Positions 1-8,579 are shown, counted from the first letter of the stretch. The stretch is 64,000 bases of DNA from Kiloniellales bacterium (GCA_030064845.1 JASJEC010000020.1:1-64000), one strand, 5' to 3'. Numbers and translations: made by a program. The notes: generated by a model not told the origin, from the letters alone.

Positions 1-1068
1 CGGGGCTTCGAGGTCATCGTCGGCGGCGGGCAGGGACGTACGCCCGTGATCGGCGAGACGATCCGCGAGTTCCTGCCGAAGCGGGACCTGCTCAGCTACC
101 TGGAGGCGATCCTGAGGGTCTACAACCAGGTCGGCCGCCGCGACAACATCTATAAGGCGCGGATCAAGATCCTGGTGCAGCAGACCGGGGTCGAGGCGTT
201 CGCCCGTCTGGTCGAGGAGGAGTGGGCGGAGATCCGGGACGGCGCCCTCCAGTTGCCGCGCGAGGAGATCGCGCGGATCGAGAGGTATTTCGCGCCGCCC
301 GCCTTCGAGGCCCTGCCGGCGGTGGACAGCGGCTTCGCGGAACGGCGTCTGGCCGACCGCGACTTCGCCCGCTTTGTGCGCAGCAACCTCTTCGCCCACA
401 AGCAGCCGGGCTACGCCATCGTCAACGTTTCGCTCAAGCCCGAAGGCGGCGTGCCGGGCGACGCCACGGCGGCGCAGATGGAGCAGCTCGCCGATCTCGC
501 CGAACGCTACAGCCACGACGAGATCCGGGTCAGCCACGAGCAGAACCTCGTGCTGCCCCACGTCAGGCAGAGCGAGGTCTACGCGCTCTGGCTCGGTCTC
601 AAGGAAGCCGGGCTGGCGAGCGCCAATATCGGCCTGGTCTCCGACATCATCGCCTGCCCGGGCCTCGACTACTGCAACCTGGCCAACGCCCGCTCGATCC
701 CCGTCGCCCAGCGGATCTCGACCCGCTTCGCCGACATCCAGCGGCAGCACGACGTGGGCGAGCTGAAGATCAAGATCTCCGGCTGCATCAACGCCTGCGG
801 CCATCACCACGTCGGCCACATCGGCATCCTCGGCGTCGATAAGAAGGGCGAGGAGTTCTACCAGGTGACCCTGGGCGGCAGCGCCGACCAGAACACGGTG
901 CTCGGCGATATCGTCGGGCCTGCCTTTTCCTACGACCAGGTGGCCGACGCGGTGGAGACCATCGTCGACACCTATGTCGCAACGCGCCAGGACGGCGAGA
1001 CCTTCAACCAGACCTACCGGCGGGTCGGCCTGAAACCTTTCAAGGAGAAGCTCTATGCCGCTCATTAA
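1..1068 (+). CDS. Nitrite/sulfite reductase hemoprotein, C-terminal part
   Basis: The 5' end is cut by the window: the frame is open from base 1, and the visible 355 residues begin inside the protein. The fragment carries the siroheme/[4Fe-4S] ligand pattern of the family, CPGLDYC (visible residues 219-225, Cx5C) and GCINAC (Cx3C, Cys 262 and 266), in the typical order near the C-terminus. The enzyme reduces sulfite to sulfide (or nitrite to ammonia) with six electrons in the cytoplasm. The DUF934 gene starts inside its last codons, an arrangement known from alphaproteobacterial assimilatory sulfate-reduction operons, which favours the sulfite role. Sequence alone does not separate sulfite from nitrite reductase. 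Confidence 0.93.
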   Translation, partial: RGFEVIVGGGQGRTPVIGETIREFLPKRDLLSYLEAILRVYNQVGRRDNIYKARIKILVQQTGVEAFARLVEEEWAEIRDGALQLPREEIARIERYFAPPAFEALPAVDSGFAERRLADRDFARFVRSNLFAHKQPGYAIVNVSLKPEGGVPGDATAAQMEQLADLAERYSHDEIRVSHEQNLVLPHVRQSEVYALWLGLKEAGLASANIGLVSDIIACPGLDYCNLANARSIPVAQRISTRFADIQRQHDVGELKIKISGCINACGHHHVGHIGILGVDKKGEEFYQVTLGGSADQNTVLGDIVGPAFSYDQVADAVETIVDTYVATRQDGETFNQTYRRVGLKPFKEKLYAAH

Positions 1069-1606
1069 GAACGACGAGATCGTGGAGGATCGCTGGGTAT
1101 CCTTGAACGACGAGGCGGACGTGCCGCCCGTCTCCGAGCGGTTGGGGGTCATTGTCAGCCTGGAGCGCTGGCTGGCCGAGGGCGAGAGCCTGGCCGGGCG
1201 CGGCGTGCCGCTCGGCATCCGCCTGCGCAGCGACCAGGCGCCCTCCTCGATCGCCGAGGATCTTGACCGCTTCGATCTCGTGGCGCTGGAGTTCCCCGCC
1301 TTCAAGGACGGCCGGGCCTATTCCTACGCCCGCCTGCTGCGCGAGCGCTACGCCTTCACCGGCGAGATCCGTGCCGTGGGCCAGGTGCTGCGCGACCAGT
1401 CGGCCTTCATGAAGCGCTGCGGCTTCGACGCCTTCGAGGTGGCGGACGAGACGGCCGCGGCGGCCTGGCGCGCGGCGGCCGGGGAGATCTCGGTGCGCTA
1501 TCAGCCGGCCAGCGACCGCCGCAGCTGGGCGTCGTTGCAGCGCCACGGCTCCGGCGCCCTCGCCGAGCGCGAGGTCGAGCCCTGCTCCGCCCACTGGGCC
1601 TACTGA
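1055..1606 (+). CDS. DUF934 family protein
   Basis: 183 residues. The ATG overlaps the end of the upstream reductase by 14 bases and has a strong Shine-Dalgarno (AAGGAG at 1041-1046), so the two are translationally coupled. The sequence has the DUF934 look: a central LEFPAFKDGRAYSYARLLR segment, GEIRAVGQVLRDQ, and a C-terminal tail with RYQPASD. DUF934 proteins sit next to sulfite reductase and PAPS reductase genes in proteobacteria. Their biochemical role is not established; an accessory role in sulfite reduction is inferred from context only. Confidence 0.9.
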   Translation: MPLIKNDEIVEDRWVSLNDEADVPPVSERLGVIVSLERWLAEGESLAGRGVPLGIRLRSDQAPSSIAEDLDRFDLVALEFPAFKDGRAYSYARLLRERYAFTGEIRAVGQVLRDQSAFMKRCGFDAFEVADETAAAAWRAAAGEISVRYQPASDRRSWASLQRHGSGALAEREVEPCSAHWAY

Positions 1607-1622
1607 GCCGGTTTCGGCCGAC

Positions 1623-2249
1623 CTACAACTCCGGGCCGAAGCGGGCGATCGCGATTGCCCACTTGGCGGCATTGTTTGCGCCGAATACCAGGAACTCGTC
1701 CCACTCGGCGACGTACCAGCTGCCGCGCTCGATCTCGGCCTCGAGCTGGCCCGGCGCCCAGCCGGCGTAGCCGAGGGTCAGGACCAGGTGGCGCGGCCTT
1801 TCCGCGCCGGTCAGGCTCTCGATCGTCTCGCGCCGGTTGCTGAAGGCGACGCCGTTGCCGAGGTCGACGCTGCCCGCCAGCTTCACCTCGCTGCTGTAGA
1901 GGAGGAAGGCCCGCTTCGGTTCGACGGGTCCGCCATAATGCACCTTGATCGGCGCCGCCGATTCGCTCTCGCCACCGGCCAGCTTCTCGCTTGCCGATCC
2001 GCCGAGCAGGCGCGCCAGCGGCAGCTCGCCCATCGGCTCGTTGACCACCAGGCCGAAGGCGCCGGACTCGTCGTGGGCGACCAGGTAGATCACCGTCTGC
2101 TCGAAGTTGCTGTCTCCCAGTTCCGGCGTCGCGATCAGGAGGTGGCCGGTCAGGTCCTCGGCCTGCGCGCGGATCGGGAGCGCCAGGACGAGGAGCGTCG
2201 CCAAGACGGCGAGCAGGGCACGGAGGTAAAGCGTCACGGTCTTGCTCAT
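1623..2249 (-). CDS. YqgE/AlgH family protein with signal peptide
   Basis: 208 residues. From about residue 32 it matches the YqgE/AlgH family (LTGHLLIATPELGDSNFEQT, then VIYLVAHDESGAFGLVVNEP). Ahead of this lies an apparent Sec signal: MSKTVTLYLR, a hydrophobic run LLAVLATLLVLALP, and a likely cleavage after AQA. Family members are usually about 185-190 residues and lack a signal, so this one appears exported. It converges with the DUF934 gene (16 bases between the stops) and diverges from the lipoprotein gene. The function of the family is unclear. Confidence 0.88.
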   Translation of the reverse strand: MSKTVTLYLRALLAVLATLLVLALPIRAQAEDLTGHLLIATPELGDSNFEQTVIYLVAHDESGAFGLVVNEPMGELPLARLLGGSASEKLAGGESESAAPIKVHYGGPVEPKRAFLLYSSEVKLAGSVDLGNGVAFSNRRETIESLTGAERPRHLVLTLGYAGWAPGQLEAEIERGSWYVAEWDEFLVFGANNAAKWAIAIARFGPEL

Positions 2250-2340
2250 CGTGATCGAGCCAGCGAAAACGAATACTAGCAGAACCGGGCGCCGCTTTCA
2301 CGAGTGGGCGCGCCGGCGCGGCTGTGCTAAGGATTGCCCG

Positions 2341-2727
2341 ATGACCAGACTCTCGCCGCTCGCCGCCGGGCTCTTTCTCGCGCTGCTTCTCGCGGGCTGC
2401 GCCAACCAGCCCTTTCCGGTCGCGCCCTCTTCCGATGCGCGTGAGGCCCTGCCGCCCGAGGCCTCGCAAGAGATCGTGCTGGGCACCTTCGACTATGATC
2501 CCCGGCCGCGGGCGGTCGCCGTCTGCTACGGCTCGTTGTTCAACCGGCCAAAGCAGGTGATGGCCGAGGCCCAGCGGCTCTGCCCGAACGGCGGGCGCCT
2601 GGAGAGGGTCGGTCAGGACGCATTCTGGAACGGCTGCGCGCTCATGCTGCCGATCCGCGCCAGCTTCGTCTGCTTCCCCGGTCCGGAACCCGAGCGCGCG
2701 GGACTACCGGCAACAAGCCCCGAGTAG
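2341..2727 (+). CDS. Small putative lipoprotein
   Basis: 128 residues, unrecognised. The N-terminus is a lipoprotein signal: MTRLSPLAAG, a hydrophobic core, and the lipobox LLAGC with the acylated Cys near residue 20. The mature part is short and contains four more Cys (AVCYG, RLCP, NGC, VCFP), which could pair in the periplasm. The ATG at 2341 was preferred to a longer in-frame start at 2242 because it begins directly at the signal peptide. A role at the outer membrane is inferred only from the lipobox. Confidence 0.72.
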   Translation: MTRLSPLAAGLFLALLLAGCANQPFPVAPSSDAREALPPEASQEIVLGTFDYDPRPRAVAVCYGSLFNRPKQVMAEAQRLCPNGGRLERVGQDAFWNGCALMLPIRASFVCFPGPEPERAGLPATSPE

Positions 2728-2825
2728 ACCGGAGGCGGCGCGCGGTTAGGGACCCACGCCCTTCTTGCCTCAGGAGGAACCGCCCTGCGGGTCGCCGATG
2801 CTCGTGCCAGATCTCTCAGGCAGGG

Positions 2826-2984
2826 CAGGGAGCAGAGTAGTCATAACGGGCTCGGAGGTCTGGAGCCTGCACCGAAGCGGACAGACCGGCGTCATGGCGG
2901 GCATGGCAAGGTGCAGCCATGAGCCGACATTGTGCCGAATCCGGCGCGATCGAAAGGAAGCGTAAGGACCCGAGACCTAGACTG
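2826..2984. repeat. Island repeat, copy A
   Basis: First of three diverged copies of one intergenic sequence. It aligns with copy C over its whole length. The last ~62 bases (about 2923-2984) are nearly identical to 4305-4366 and contain the shared core GAAAGGAAGCGTAAGGACCC. It fills most of the ~310 bases between the lipoprotein gene and the SUKH gene. Nothing else was seen in that stretch. Confidence 0.75.
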
Positions 2985-3036
2985 CCGCCGAAAACTAGCG
3001 GCCCTTGGGTCCGCGAAGTGCAAACGCTTCGCGAGT

Positions 3037-3492
3037 ATGAGTTCCATGGACACGTCTCCGGTCGAAACGATAACCAGACTCAAGGCGACCTTTGGGTGCC
3101 ACACTGGAACTCCTTTGCCGGTTTCTCAGGTGCGGTCGGCTGTGGCCCAGTTAGGCTTGGGCCCGGAGTTTGAAGAGCTCTATTCGGTCGCGAACGGACT
3201 CGGTCTCGATTGGTTCGTCGTGCTGCCGATCTATGACCCGTCCAACCCGAAGACCACATGGGACAGTCTTCAGCGGGCTAACGATCAGGACCACTCCAAG
3301 CATCAGATCGCTGAGATGGGTTTCCTGGACCGCTTCACGATCTTCGCGGAGATAGGCGGGGGCGCCTTTGCAGCCTGTGAGAGGTCTGATGGCTCCATAT
3401 GGTACGAAGAGGATGGAGAACTGCATCAGACCGATCTGTCTCTTTGGACGTTCATCGAGACGTGTCTTTGGGAAGTCGCTGATCTTTCTTGA
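3037..3492 (+). CDS. SUKH (SMI1/KNR4) family, immunity-like protein
   Basis: 151 residues from the ATG at 3037; the ATG at 3046 is also possible. The body reads like a SUKH domain: LGPEFEELYSVANGLGLDWF near the N-terminus (the 'LP.ELYR..NG' type motif), FAEIGGGAFAACERSDGSIW in the middle (the 'G.G....D..G.V' strand), and a Trp-containing C-terminal helix (LWTFIETCLWEV). SUKH proteins are a large superfamily, many of which neutralise polymorphic toxins. No toxin gene is adjacent. A longer reading from 2932 would start inside repeat A and is less likely. Confidence 0.72.
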   Translation: MSSMDTSPVETITRLKATFGCHTGTPLPVSQVRSAVAQLGLGPEFEELYSVANGLGLDWFVVLPIYDPSNPKTTWDSLQRANDQDHSKHQIAEMGFLDRFTIFAEIGGGAFAACERSDGSIWYEEDGELHQTDLSLWTFIETCLWEVADLS

Positions 3493-3645
3493 GGGAACGC
3501 CGCGCATATGGCCTTCGGAGCCCCCGCCAGCCCGCAGTGCCGAGCGGGCAGCCGGGGCGGCGGGTTTGGGCCTCCATGGCGGCTCCAGCATTGTGCACGC
3601 ATATCCGATGGTAGGCGGCTGTTCGCCTAAGGCCAAAATGACCGC

Positions 3646-3800
3646 ATCGGGTCAATTCTCCCCGTCGCCAATCGCCGCGATGCAGGTCCGAGAACGGGGG
3701 TATACCCGTCGTCGACGGCTCTTAGGTCTGGGGCTAGGGCCAAAGCGGACACGCCAACGCCGTGACCGGCACGGCAAGGAATAGCCACAAGGCGACATTT
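3646..3800. repeat. Island repeat, copy B
   Basis: Second copy, between the SUKH gene and the next small gene. It shares with copy C the opening CGGGTCA, then CCCCGTCGCC, followed by the TCCGAGA..CGGGGG block, the AGGTCTGG block and the final AGCCA....GCGACAT block. It lacks the GAAAGGAAGCGTAAGG tail of copies A and C. The remainder of the 3493-3838 gap shows no convincing gene. Confidence 0.65.
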
Positions 3801-3838
3801 TTCGGCAAGCCTGTTAGTGTCTACTGATCAACCGGAAC

Positions 3839-4153
3839 ATGGGCGGCGAGATGAGCAAACCGAGCATTAAAGCTGCTGATTTCCGCGAAATTGGTTGGAC
3901 GCTTTGGGACCCAATAGCTCTTAAGGAGGCCGACGGAAATCCTCCCAAAAATGCAGAGGACGAGTATGACACCTACTTATTGCATGCTGCCGGGATGTTG
4001 ATAAACGGGAAGGGTGTGGCTGCAGCTAGAGATTATCTAGCTAAAATCGAAGCGGATTACATGGGCTTGGGCGATGCTAACTTGGCTGCAATACAAGAAA
4101 CAGTACGCGCAATCCAAAGAAGACTTGTTGAATTAGGCTACAAGGACGATTAA
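3839..4153 (+). CDS. Small acidic protein with WDPI/DEYD pattern, immunity-like
   Basis: 104 residues; the start may instead be the ATG at 3851. Base composition is clearly lower in GC (about half) than in flanking housekeeping genes, with A/T-ending codons, suggesting transfer. It contains the pattern LWDPIAL, then EDEYDTYLLHAAGML, then DYMGLGDA, which recalls the DUF1871-like set of small 'WDPIG...DEYD' proteins often found as orphan or immunity genes. Function is unknown; family membership rests on this pattern only. Confidence 0.6.
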   Translation: MGGEMSKPSIKAADFREIGWTLWDPIALKEADGNPPKNAEDEYDTYLLHAAGMLINGKGVAAARDYLAKIEADYMGLGDANLAAIQETVRAIQRRLVELGYKDD

Positions 4154-4159
4154 GTCGCC

Positions 4160-4366
4160 TTCGGGTCAGATTTCCCCGTCGCCGACCATCGCGGTTCACG
4201 TCCGAGATCGGGGGCAGAGCGGTCGTCAGCGGCTCTCAGGTCTGGACCCGGTGCCAAACCGGACGTGCCGCCGCCGGGGCAGGCACGGCGAGGTGTAGCC
4301 ATTAGCCGACATGGCGCCGAAGCCGGCGCAATCGAAAGGAAGCGTAAGGACCCGCGCCCTAGACTG
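4160..4366. repeat. Island repeat, copy C
   Basis: Third and longest copy. It carries both the block shared with copy B (CGGGTCAGATTTCCCCGTCG) and the tail shared with copy A (GAAAGGAAGCGTAAGGACCC, then CCTAGACTG). All three copies have the same orientation relative to the genes between them. Confidence 0.75.
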
Positions 4367-4417
4367 AAGCCGGATCTCGGGGGCCGAGCGCCCGTGGAAC
4401 GGAGCCGAGGCGGCGGC

Positions 4418-4798
4418 GTGACAGACGACTTCTTTTTCGCCGACTACTACCTGGCATCGACGGAATCGGCCGATCTGGACGAGCCGCGGTGCTGCACCCT
4501 GGTCAAGCGGGTCCGGATCGGCGAGAGGGACGACTGCGCGCTGGTCAGGCTCAACCGGCCGATGACCGGACCAAAGCGCTGGTTCGGGAACCAGGGCATC
4601 GACCTGGTTCTGCTGCAGGCGCGCCACGGGGGAGAGACGCTCTTTCCAATCTCCAGTTGGCCCCTCTTCGTGCACGTGGCGACGTCGAGGGTTCCCAACC
4701 CGGAGGCGCGGGACGCCTTCGAGGTCGAAGAGGTTTTCGCCCTGGCCTGGGCGGAACTCTACGAGACCTATGCCCACGCCAGGCATAAGATCCCTTGA
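4418..4798 (+). CDS. Hypothetical protein, 126 aa
   Basis: Unrecognised. The GTG at 4418 was chosen because a Shine-Dalgarno-like GGAGCCGAGG lies just upstream; an open frame back to 4265 runs through repeat C. The N-terminus is aromatic and acidic (VTDDFFFADYYLAS), and the middle contains PKRWFGNQGIDLVLLQAR. The C-terminal half is acidic and ends in a helix-like WAELYETYAHARHK. The next gene starts 6 bases after its stop, so the two are probably cotranscribed. Size and company suggest another immunity-type protein, but no family was identified. Confidence 0.55.
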   Translation: MTDDFFFADYYLASTESADLDEPRCCTLVKRVRIGERDDCALVRLNRPMTGPKRWFGNQGIDLVLLQARHGGETLFPISSWPLFVHVATSRVPNPEARDAFEVEEVFALAWAELYETYAHARHKIP

Positions 4799-4804
4799 GC
4801 GGCG

Positions 4805-5341
4805 ATGAAGCGCCTCGAGGGAAAAGAGTCCGACCGCGTTGTCCGGGCATTCCGGCGGCTCGGTTCGAAGACGAATCCCAACCTTCCTGAAGCCTTCGAT
4901 CCGGCCCTGATGAAGAGGATGGTCTTCTTCAACCGAACGACGCAGATCGAGCGAATGGAAGAGATCCATCGGTTCTCGGGCGAGGTGATCGCGCTGGCGG
5001 GGATCGAAGCGCCGGCAACCCTCGGCGTCCTTGAGTTCGAGCCCTGGCCGCACGGAAACGGCTGGGAGCCCTACGAGACGCTGACGCGGCAGCTTCGGCA
5101 GAGCCCCCTCTTCAGGCCGCCCTCGGTGATTGATTTCGGCGACGGGGAAACGGACCAGCTGCACGGGTCTCTGGGCATCCTCAATCTGTTCTCACGGGCT
5201 TTCTTCGTCTTCTGGAACGAAGAGGAGAACGTTTATGGGCAGTGGCATTCGGGAGACTGCTATCTCCTGGCGCGGTCCGAGATCGAACACCGCAAATGGT
5301 TCAAGAAGCTCTCGGAGGAACCGTTCCGCAGCCTTCAATAA
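4805..5341 (+). CDS. Hypothetical protein, 178 aa
   Basis: Unrecognised. It lies 6 bases downstream of the preceding small gene. Soluble, with no signal peptide or membrane segment. Recognisable stretches are MVFFNRTTQIERMEEIHRFS, a Gly/Trp-rich middle (EPWPHGNGWEPYET) and a C-terminal strand-rich part (AFFVFWNEEENVYGQWHSGD). Composition is close to the host but less GC-rich than neighbouring metabolic genes. A role in the immunity-like island is inferred from position only. Confidence 0.6.
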   Translation: MKRLEGKESDRVVRAFRRLGSKTNPNLPEAFDPALMKRMVFFNRTTQIERMEEIHRFSGEVIALAGIEAPATLGVLEFEPWPHGNGWEPYETLTRQLRQSPLFRPPSVIDFGDGETDQLHGSLGILNLFSRAFFVFWNEEENVYGQWHSGDCYLLARSEIEHRKWFKKLSEEPFRSLQ

Positions 5342-5453
5342 CGAAGGCATGGGGCCGCCCGCGTCTGCCTGACCGCCGCGGACCGACAAGGAAAGAGTGA
5401 GATATGAACTGTCCCAGCAATGACAGGATTTTGAGAGCTGGAAGTGCCGCGCC

Positions 5454-5744
5454 ATGATCTACATGAGAGTCAGATGGATCCACCAGGACCAGGACGATCC
5501 AGTGGAAATCTATAGCGAGTTAAGTGATGCGCGATGGGAGTTGAGGAAAATCGAAATCTTCAGAGATGGTAGGTACGGATACGCCAGCGAAGAAGGCTCC
5601 CTAGACTCGATGGGGCTATCGCTGGAAGAGATCCCGTCGCTAGAGGAGATTGCTCGCGACCCTGAATTCGAGCCCGAAACGATAACTAAGAAGCAGTTCG
5701 AAAGCATGTGGGTCAAGGCACTGGAGAGCAAGAAACCCAAGTGA
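5454..5744 (+). CDS. DUF6881-like protein
   Basis: 96 residues, low GC for this genome. The N-terminal pattern MRVRWIHQDQDDPVEIYSEL, followed by RWELRKIEIFRDGRYGYA, closely matches what I recall of the DUF6881 family: a short 'W.H...DEPV..YSE...RWE.RKVE.F.DG' protein often placed next to immunity genes. The second ATG (codon 4, MRVRW) is also a possible start. The C-terminal third is acidic and ends in a basic tail (ALESKKPK). No biochemical function is known. Confidence 0.7.
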   Translation: MIYMRVRWIHQDQDDPVEIYSELSDARWELRKIEIFRDGRYGYASEEGSLDSMGLSLEEIPSLEEIARDPEFEPETITKKQFESMWVKALESKKPK

Positions 5745-5938
5745 GGGAGAAGATGCGGGGGCAGCAAGAAGCGCGTAGTCCTCTACCCACTTCCTTGGTC
5801 GGCTGTGTGGCCGAGCCCTTCTTCGAATGCTTCCAGTCAGTCGCGGACCGCCCAATCCGCCCCTGTTCCTCTAGCCAGCACCGGATTGAGACGAAAGGGT
5901 AAGAAAACGATGATCGCAACTCTCAAGCGTTTTCTGGA

Positions 5939-6385
5939 ATGATCACGACGGCAGAAGAATTCTACAGGTTGCGTAGCAGCGATGATCCGAATGAGTATCG
6001 TCGCGCAGCCCATGAAGAGGCCAGCGAGGAAGTCTGGCTGGAAGTGATTCAAAAATATCCGGAGATGAAAGTCTGGGTGGTCCACAACAAGAAAGTGCCA
6101 TTGAGCATACTACGCATCCTGTCGGATGACACGGATGCGGAAGTTCGAAGTTGGGTTGCGGGGAAGAGGAAACTCGATGCTGCCTTGCTGGAAAAGCTGT
6201 CTCGCGACCCCGAGGAGTCGGTCCGGCGAAAGGTCGCCATCCATGGGAATACGCCTGCCAGGGTTCTGGAATCGCTTTGCAGAGATGAGAGTGAATTTGT
6301 CAGTGAAGCCGCACGGCAGAGTCTGAAGGAAGCTGGAAAAGAGACGGAACGGCTCGACCGATTTGGATCGCCGCATAGCTGTTAA
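5939..6385 (+). CDS. HEAT-repeat protein, immunity-island type
   Basis: 148 residues. The sequence is built of short helical repeats: VPLSILRILSDDTDAEVRSW, then LDAALLEKLSRDPEESVRRK, then TPARVLESLCRDESEFVSEA. Each has the Leu spacing and 'D....VR' turn of HEAT/ALD-type repeats. The N-terminal part (EFYRLRSSDDPNEYRRAAHE) is typical of a small HEAT family seen beside orphan immunity genes. GC is below the window average. Likely a soluble protein-binding scaffold; the partner is unknown. Confidence 0.7.
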   Translation: MITTAEEFYRLRSSDDPNEYRRAAHEEASEEVWLEVIQKYPEMKVWVVHNKKVPLSILRILSDDTDAEVRSWVAGKRKLDAALLEKLSRDPEESVRRKVAIHGNTPARVLESLCRDESEFVSEAARQSLKEAGKETERLDRFGSPHSC

Positions 6386-6815
6386 CCTCCATCACCAGCC
6401 ACCCAGTCGTTTGTTAAACCAAAGGGCAGCTTCGGGTCATAAGTTGCCTTGGATCAATCATCTTCGCGATGTCCGCTCTCGGGAGCAAGGCGGTCACCAT
6501 CCACTCACCGGGATGCACCAAGAACGGACGCACGACTACAAACCGGCAATGAAGAAGACCGAACACGAAGGGCCGGCCTAGGACGCGCCACTTTGGGCCG
6601 TAGCCAAGGCCAAAGCTTCGCCGGCCGCTGAGAAGCCGTCCCGGGAAGCCCTGGGACAAGGATGCCGACGCCGCAAAACGGCGGAAGATTTTGCGCCAGC
6701 CATAACAGCCGTTACAGCCAAATGGGCCTGTGATGCCGAGATCAGCTCGCGCCGGCTCCTCGGACGGGGCCCGGCGGACCACCGTGTTGGCGCCGTCCTG
6801 CACGTGGTCGGGGCG
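6386..6815. other. Gap without a recognisable gene
   Basis: About 430 bases between the HEAT-repeat gene and queG. Open frames occur on both strands, but none has a recognisable domain or a good ribosome site. The start (about 6427-6490) loosely recalls the opening of repeats B and C (CGGGTCA, then TCGCGATG and TCTCGGGAG), possibly a fourth, decayed copy. This similarity is weak. Confidence 0.4.
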
Positions 6816-7970
6816 TTAGTCGGCTTCGGCCCGGCCCAGCCATTCGTCCCGGACGTCGGCATCGCTTTCTCGCTCGAGATGCTCCCGCCGCGCCGCCGCG
6901 AAGTCCTCGGCCGTCGCTAGCCGCGACAAGGCCCAGACCGCCATGGCGCGGACCAGGGGGGAGGGGTCGTCCAGGTGCCGGCTTGCGACCGGCGCCAGCT
7001 CCGCCCGGCCGCTGTTGCCCAGGGCGATCAGCACGTTGCGCAGGAAGCGGTCGCGGCCGAGGCGCTCGATCGGCGAACCCGAAAAGAGCTGGCGGAAGGC
7101 CGCCTCGTCGAGCGCCGCGAGATCGGCCAGGCGCGGCGCGGTCAGCTCGGCGCGCGGCAGGAAAGCGCTCTCGCCGGCGGTCCGGGCGAACTTGTTCCAG
7201 GGACAGACCGCCAGGCAGTCGTCGCAGCCGTAGATCCGGTTGCCCAGGGCGGCGCGGAACTCGGGCGCGATGTGGCCCTTGTGCTCGATCGTCAGGTAGG
7301 AGATGCAGCGCCGGGCGTCGAGCCGGTAGGGCGCCGGAAAAGCGGCGGTCGGGCAGGCGTCGAGGCATTGCCGGCAGGAGCCGCAGTGGTCGGCCTCGGC
7401 CTCGTCGGGCGCCAGGTCCAGGCTGCAGTAGACCTCGCCGAGGAAGAGCCAGGAGCCGAAGTCGCGCGAGACCAGGTTGGTGTGCTTGCCCTGCCAGCCG
7501 AGCCCGGCGCGCTGGGCCAGAGGCTTCTCCATGACCGGCGCGGTGTCGACGAAGACCTTGACCTCGCAGTCGAGGTTCTCGGTCATCCAGTGGCCGAGCG
7601 CCTTCAGCTTCTTCTTGTGGACGTCGTGGTAGTCGCGGCCCCGGGCGTAGACCGAGATGCTGCCGCGCTCGGGCGCACTTAGAAGACCGAGCGGGTCGCC
7701 GGCCGGCCCGTAGTCGAGGCCGAGCGCCACGACGCTGCGCGCCCCGGGCCAGAGGGTCTTGGGGTCGCCGCGCCGGGCCAGGCGGCCGGGCTCGGCCAGC
7801 CAGCCCATGTCGCCGTGGTAGCCCCGGGCGACGAAGCCGGCCAGGTCCGCGCGCACGGCCGCGCCGAGCGCGGCCGGCGCGAAGCCGACGGCGTCGAAGC
7901 CGAGAGAAAGCGCCCGGTCGCGGATCAGCGCTTTCGGGTCTCTCTCGCTATCGGCCCCGCCGTTCCGCAT
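6816..7970 (-). CDS. queG: Epoxyqueuosine reductase QueG
   Basis: 384 residues, full length. QueG catalyses the last step of queuosine synthesis in tRNA, reducing epoxyqueuosine with cobalamin and two [4Fe-4S] clusters. Visible are the cluster ligands CxxCxxCxxxCP (Cys 196, 199, 202, 206) and the second set C222, C249, C252 and C256. The region [10 protein letters not shown] (142 Asp, the expected proton donor) and [20 protein letters not shown] are also present. A C-terminal HEAT-like extension is present, as usual. The start has a GGAGGGG site about 8 bases upstream. It is not linked to the queA-tgt gene 5 kb away. Confidence 0.96.
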   Translation of the reverse strand: MRNGGADSERDPKALIRDRALSLGFDAVGFAPAALGAAVRADLAGFVARGYHGDMGWLAEPGRLARRGDPKTLWPGARSVVALGLDYGPAGDPLGLLSAPERGSISVYARGRDYHDVHKKKLKALGHWMTENLDCEVKVFVDTAPVMEKPLAQRAGLGWQGKHTNLVSRDFGSWLFLGEVYCSLDLAPDEAEADHCGSCRQCLDACPTAAFPAPYRLDARRCISYLTIEHKGHIAPEFRAALGNRIYGCDDCLAVCPWNKFARTAGESAFLPRAELTAPRLADLAALDEAAFRQLFSGSPIERLGRDRFLRNVLIALGNSGRAELAPVASRHLDDPSPLVRAMAVWALSRLATAEDFAAARREHLERESDADVRDEWLGRAEAD

Positions 7971-8089
7971 TCGCCACCCCTCCGAGGTCGCCGCCGATCA
8001 TAGGGCTGCGTTGGGAGGTCTTCAAACTTGCCCGAGTCCGGGCCCGGCCCCATCCTGGCGCTCTGTCCCCTGCACTCGGAGGAGCCGCC

Positions 8090-8485
8090 ATGACCGCGCC
8101 GATCTTTCACATGCTGGCCGCCGCCGCCTCGCCGGTCGCGCCCTACAGCCACGCCGTCGAGGCCGAGGGCTGGGTCTTCCTGACCGGGCAGATTCCCAAC
8201 GACCCGGCCGACGACTCCCGGCCCCTGCCCGAGGGCATCGAGGCACAGACCGAGCGGGTCATGGAGAACCTGAAGATCGTGCTGGCGGAGCTCGGCCTCT
8301 CGTTGGCCGACGTGGTCGCCGGCCGGGTCTTCCTGACTCATTTCCAGCGCGACTATGAGGCGATGAATCGGGTCTACGCCTCTTACTTCCCAGGCGACCG
8401 CCGGCCGGCGCGGACCTGCATCGGGGTGACCGGCCTGGCCCGCGACGCCCTGGTCGAGATCGATTTTGTCGCCCGGCGGCCATGA
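8090..8485 (+). CDS. RidA family (YjgF/YER057c/UK114) protein
   Basis: 131 residues, start with a GGAGGAGCC site. The C-terminal RPARTCIGVTGLARDALVEI contains the Arg that binds the substrate carboxylate in RidA enamine/imine deaminases, followed by the usual '.VEID..A' ending. The N-terminal PVAPYSHAVEAEGWVFLTGQ is the family signature. RidA-type proteins hydrolyse reactive 2-aminoacrylate and related imines in the cytoplasm, although some subfamilies lack this activity. It lies upstream of the UxaA-like gene on the same strand with a 94-base gap. Confidence 0.9.
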   Translation: MTAPIFHMLAAAASPVAPYSHAVEAEGWVFLTGQIPNDPADDSRPLPEGIEAQTERVMENLKIVLAELGLSLADVVAGRVFLTHFQRDYEAMNRVYASYFPGDRRPARTCIGVTGLARDALVEIDFVARRP

Positions 8486-8579
8486 GGCGGCCCAGGTCAG
8501 CTCTCTCCAGGCGACTGGTCCAATTCATCGTCCGCGGATAAGCTGACACTGGCTCCACCCCCCAAGCTTGGAGGCCGCC

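Noticed and set aside
2826-4366. Integron attC sites for the island repeats
   Set aside because: The repeats are longer than most attC sites, do not end in RYYYAAC/GTTRRRY boxes and show no attC-like long hairpin by eye. No integrase is in the window.
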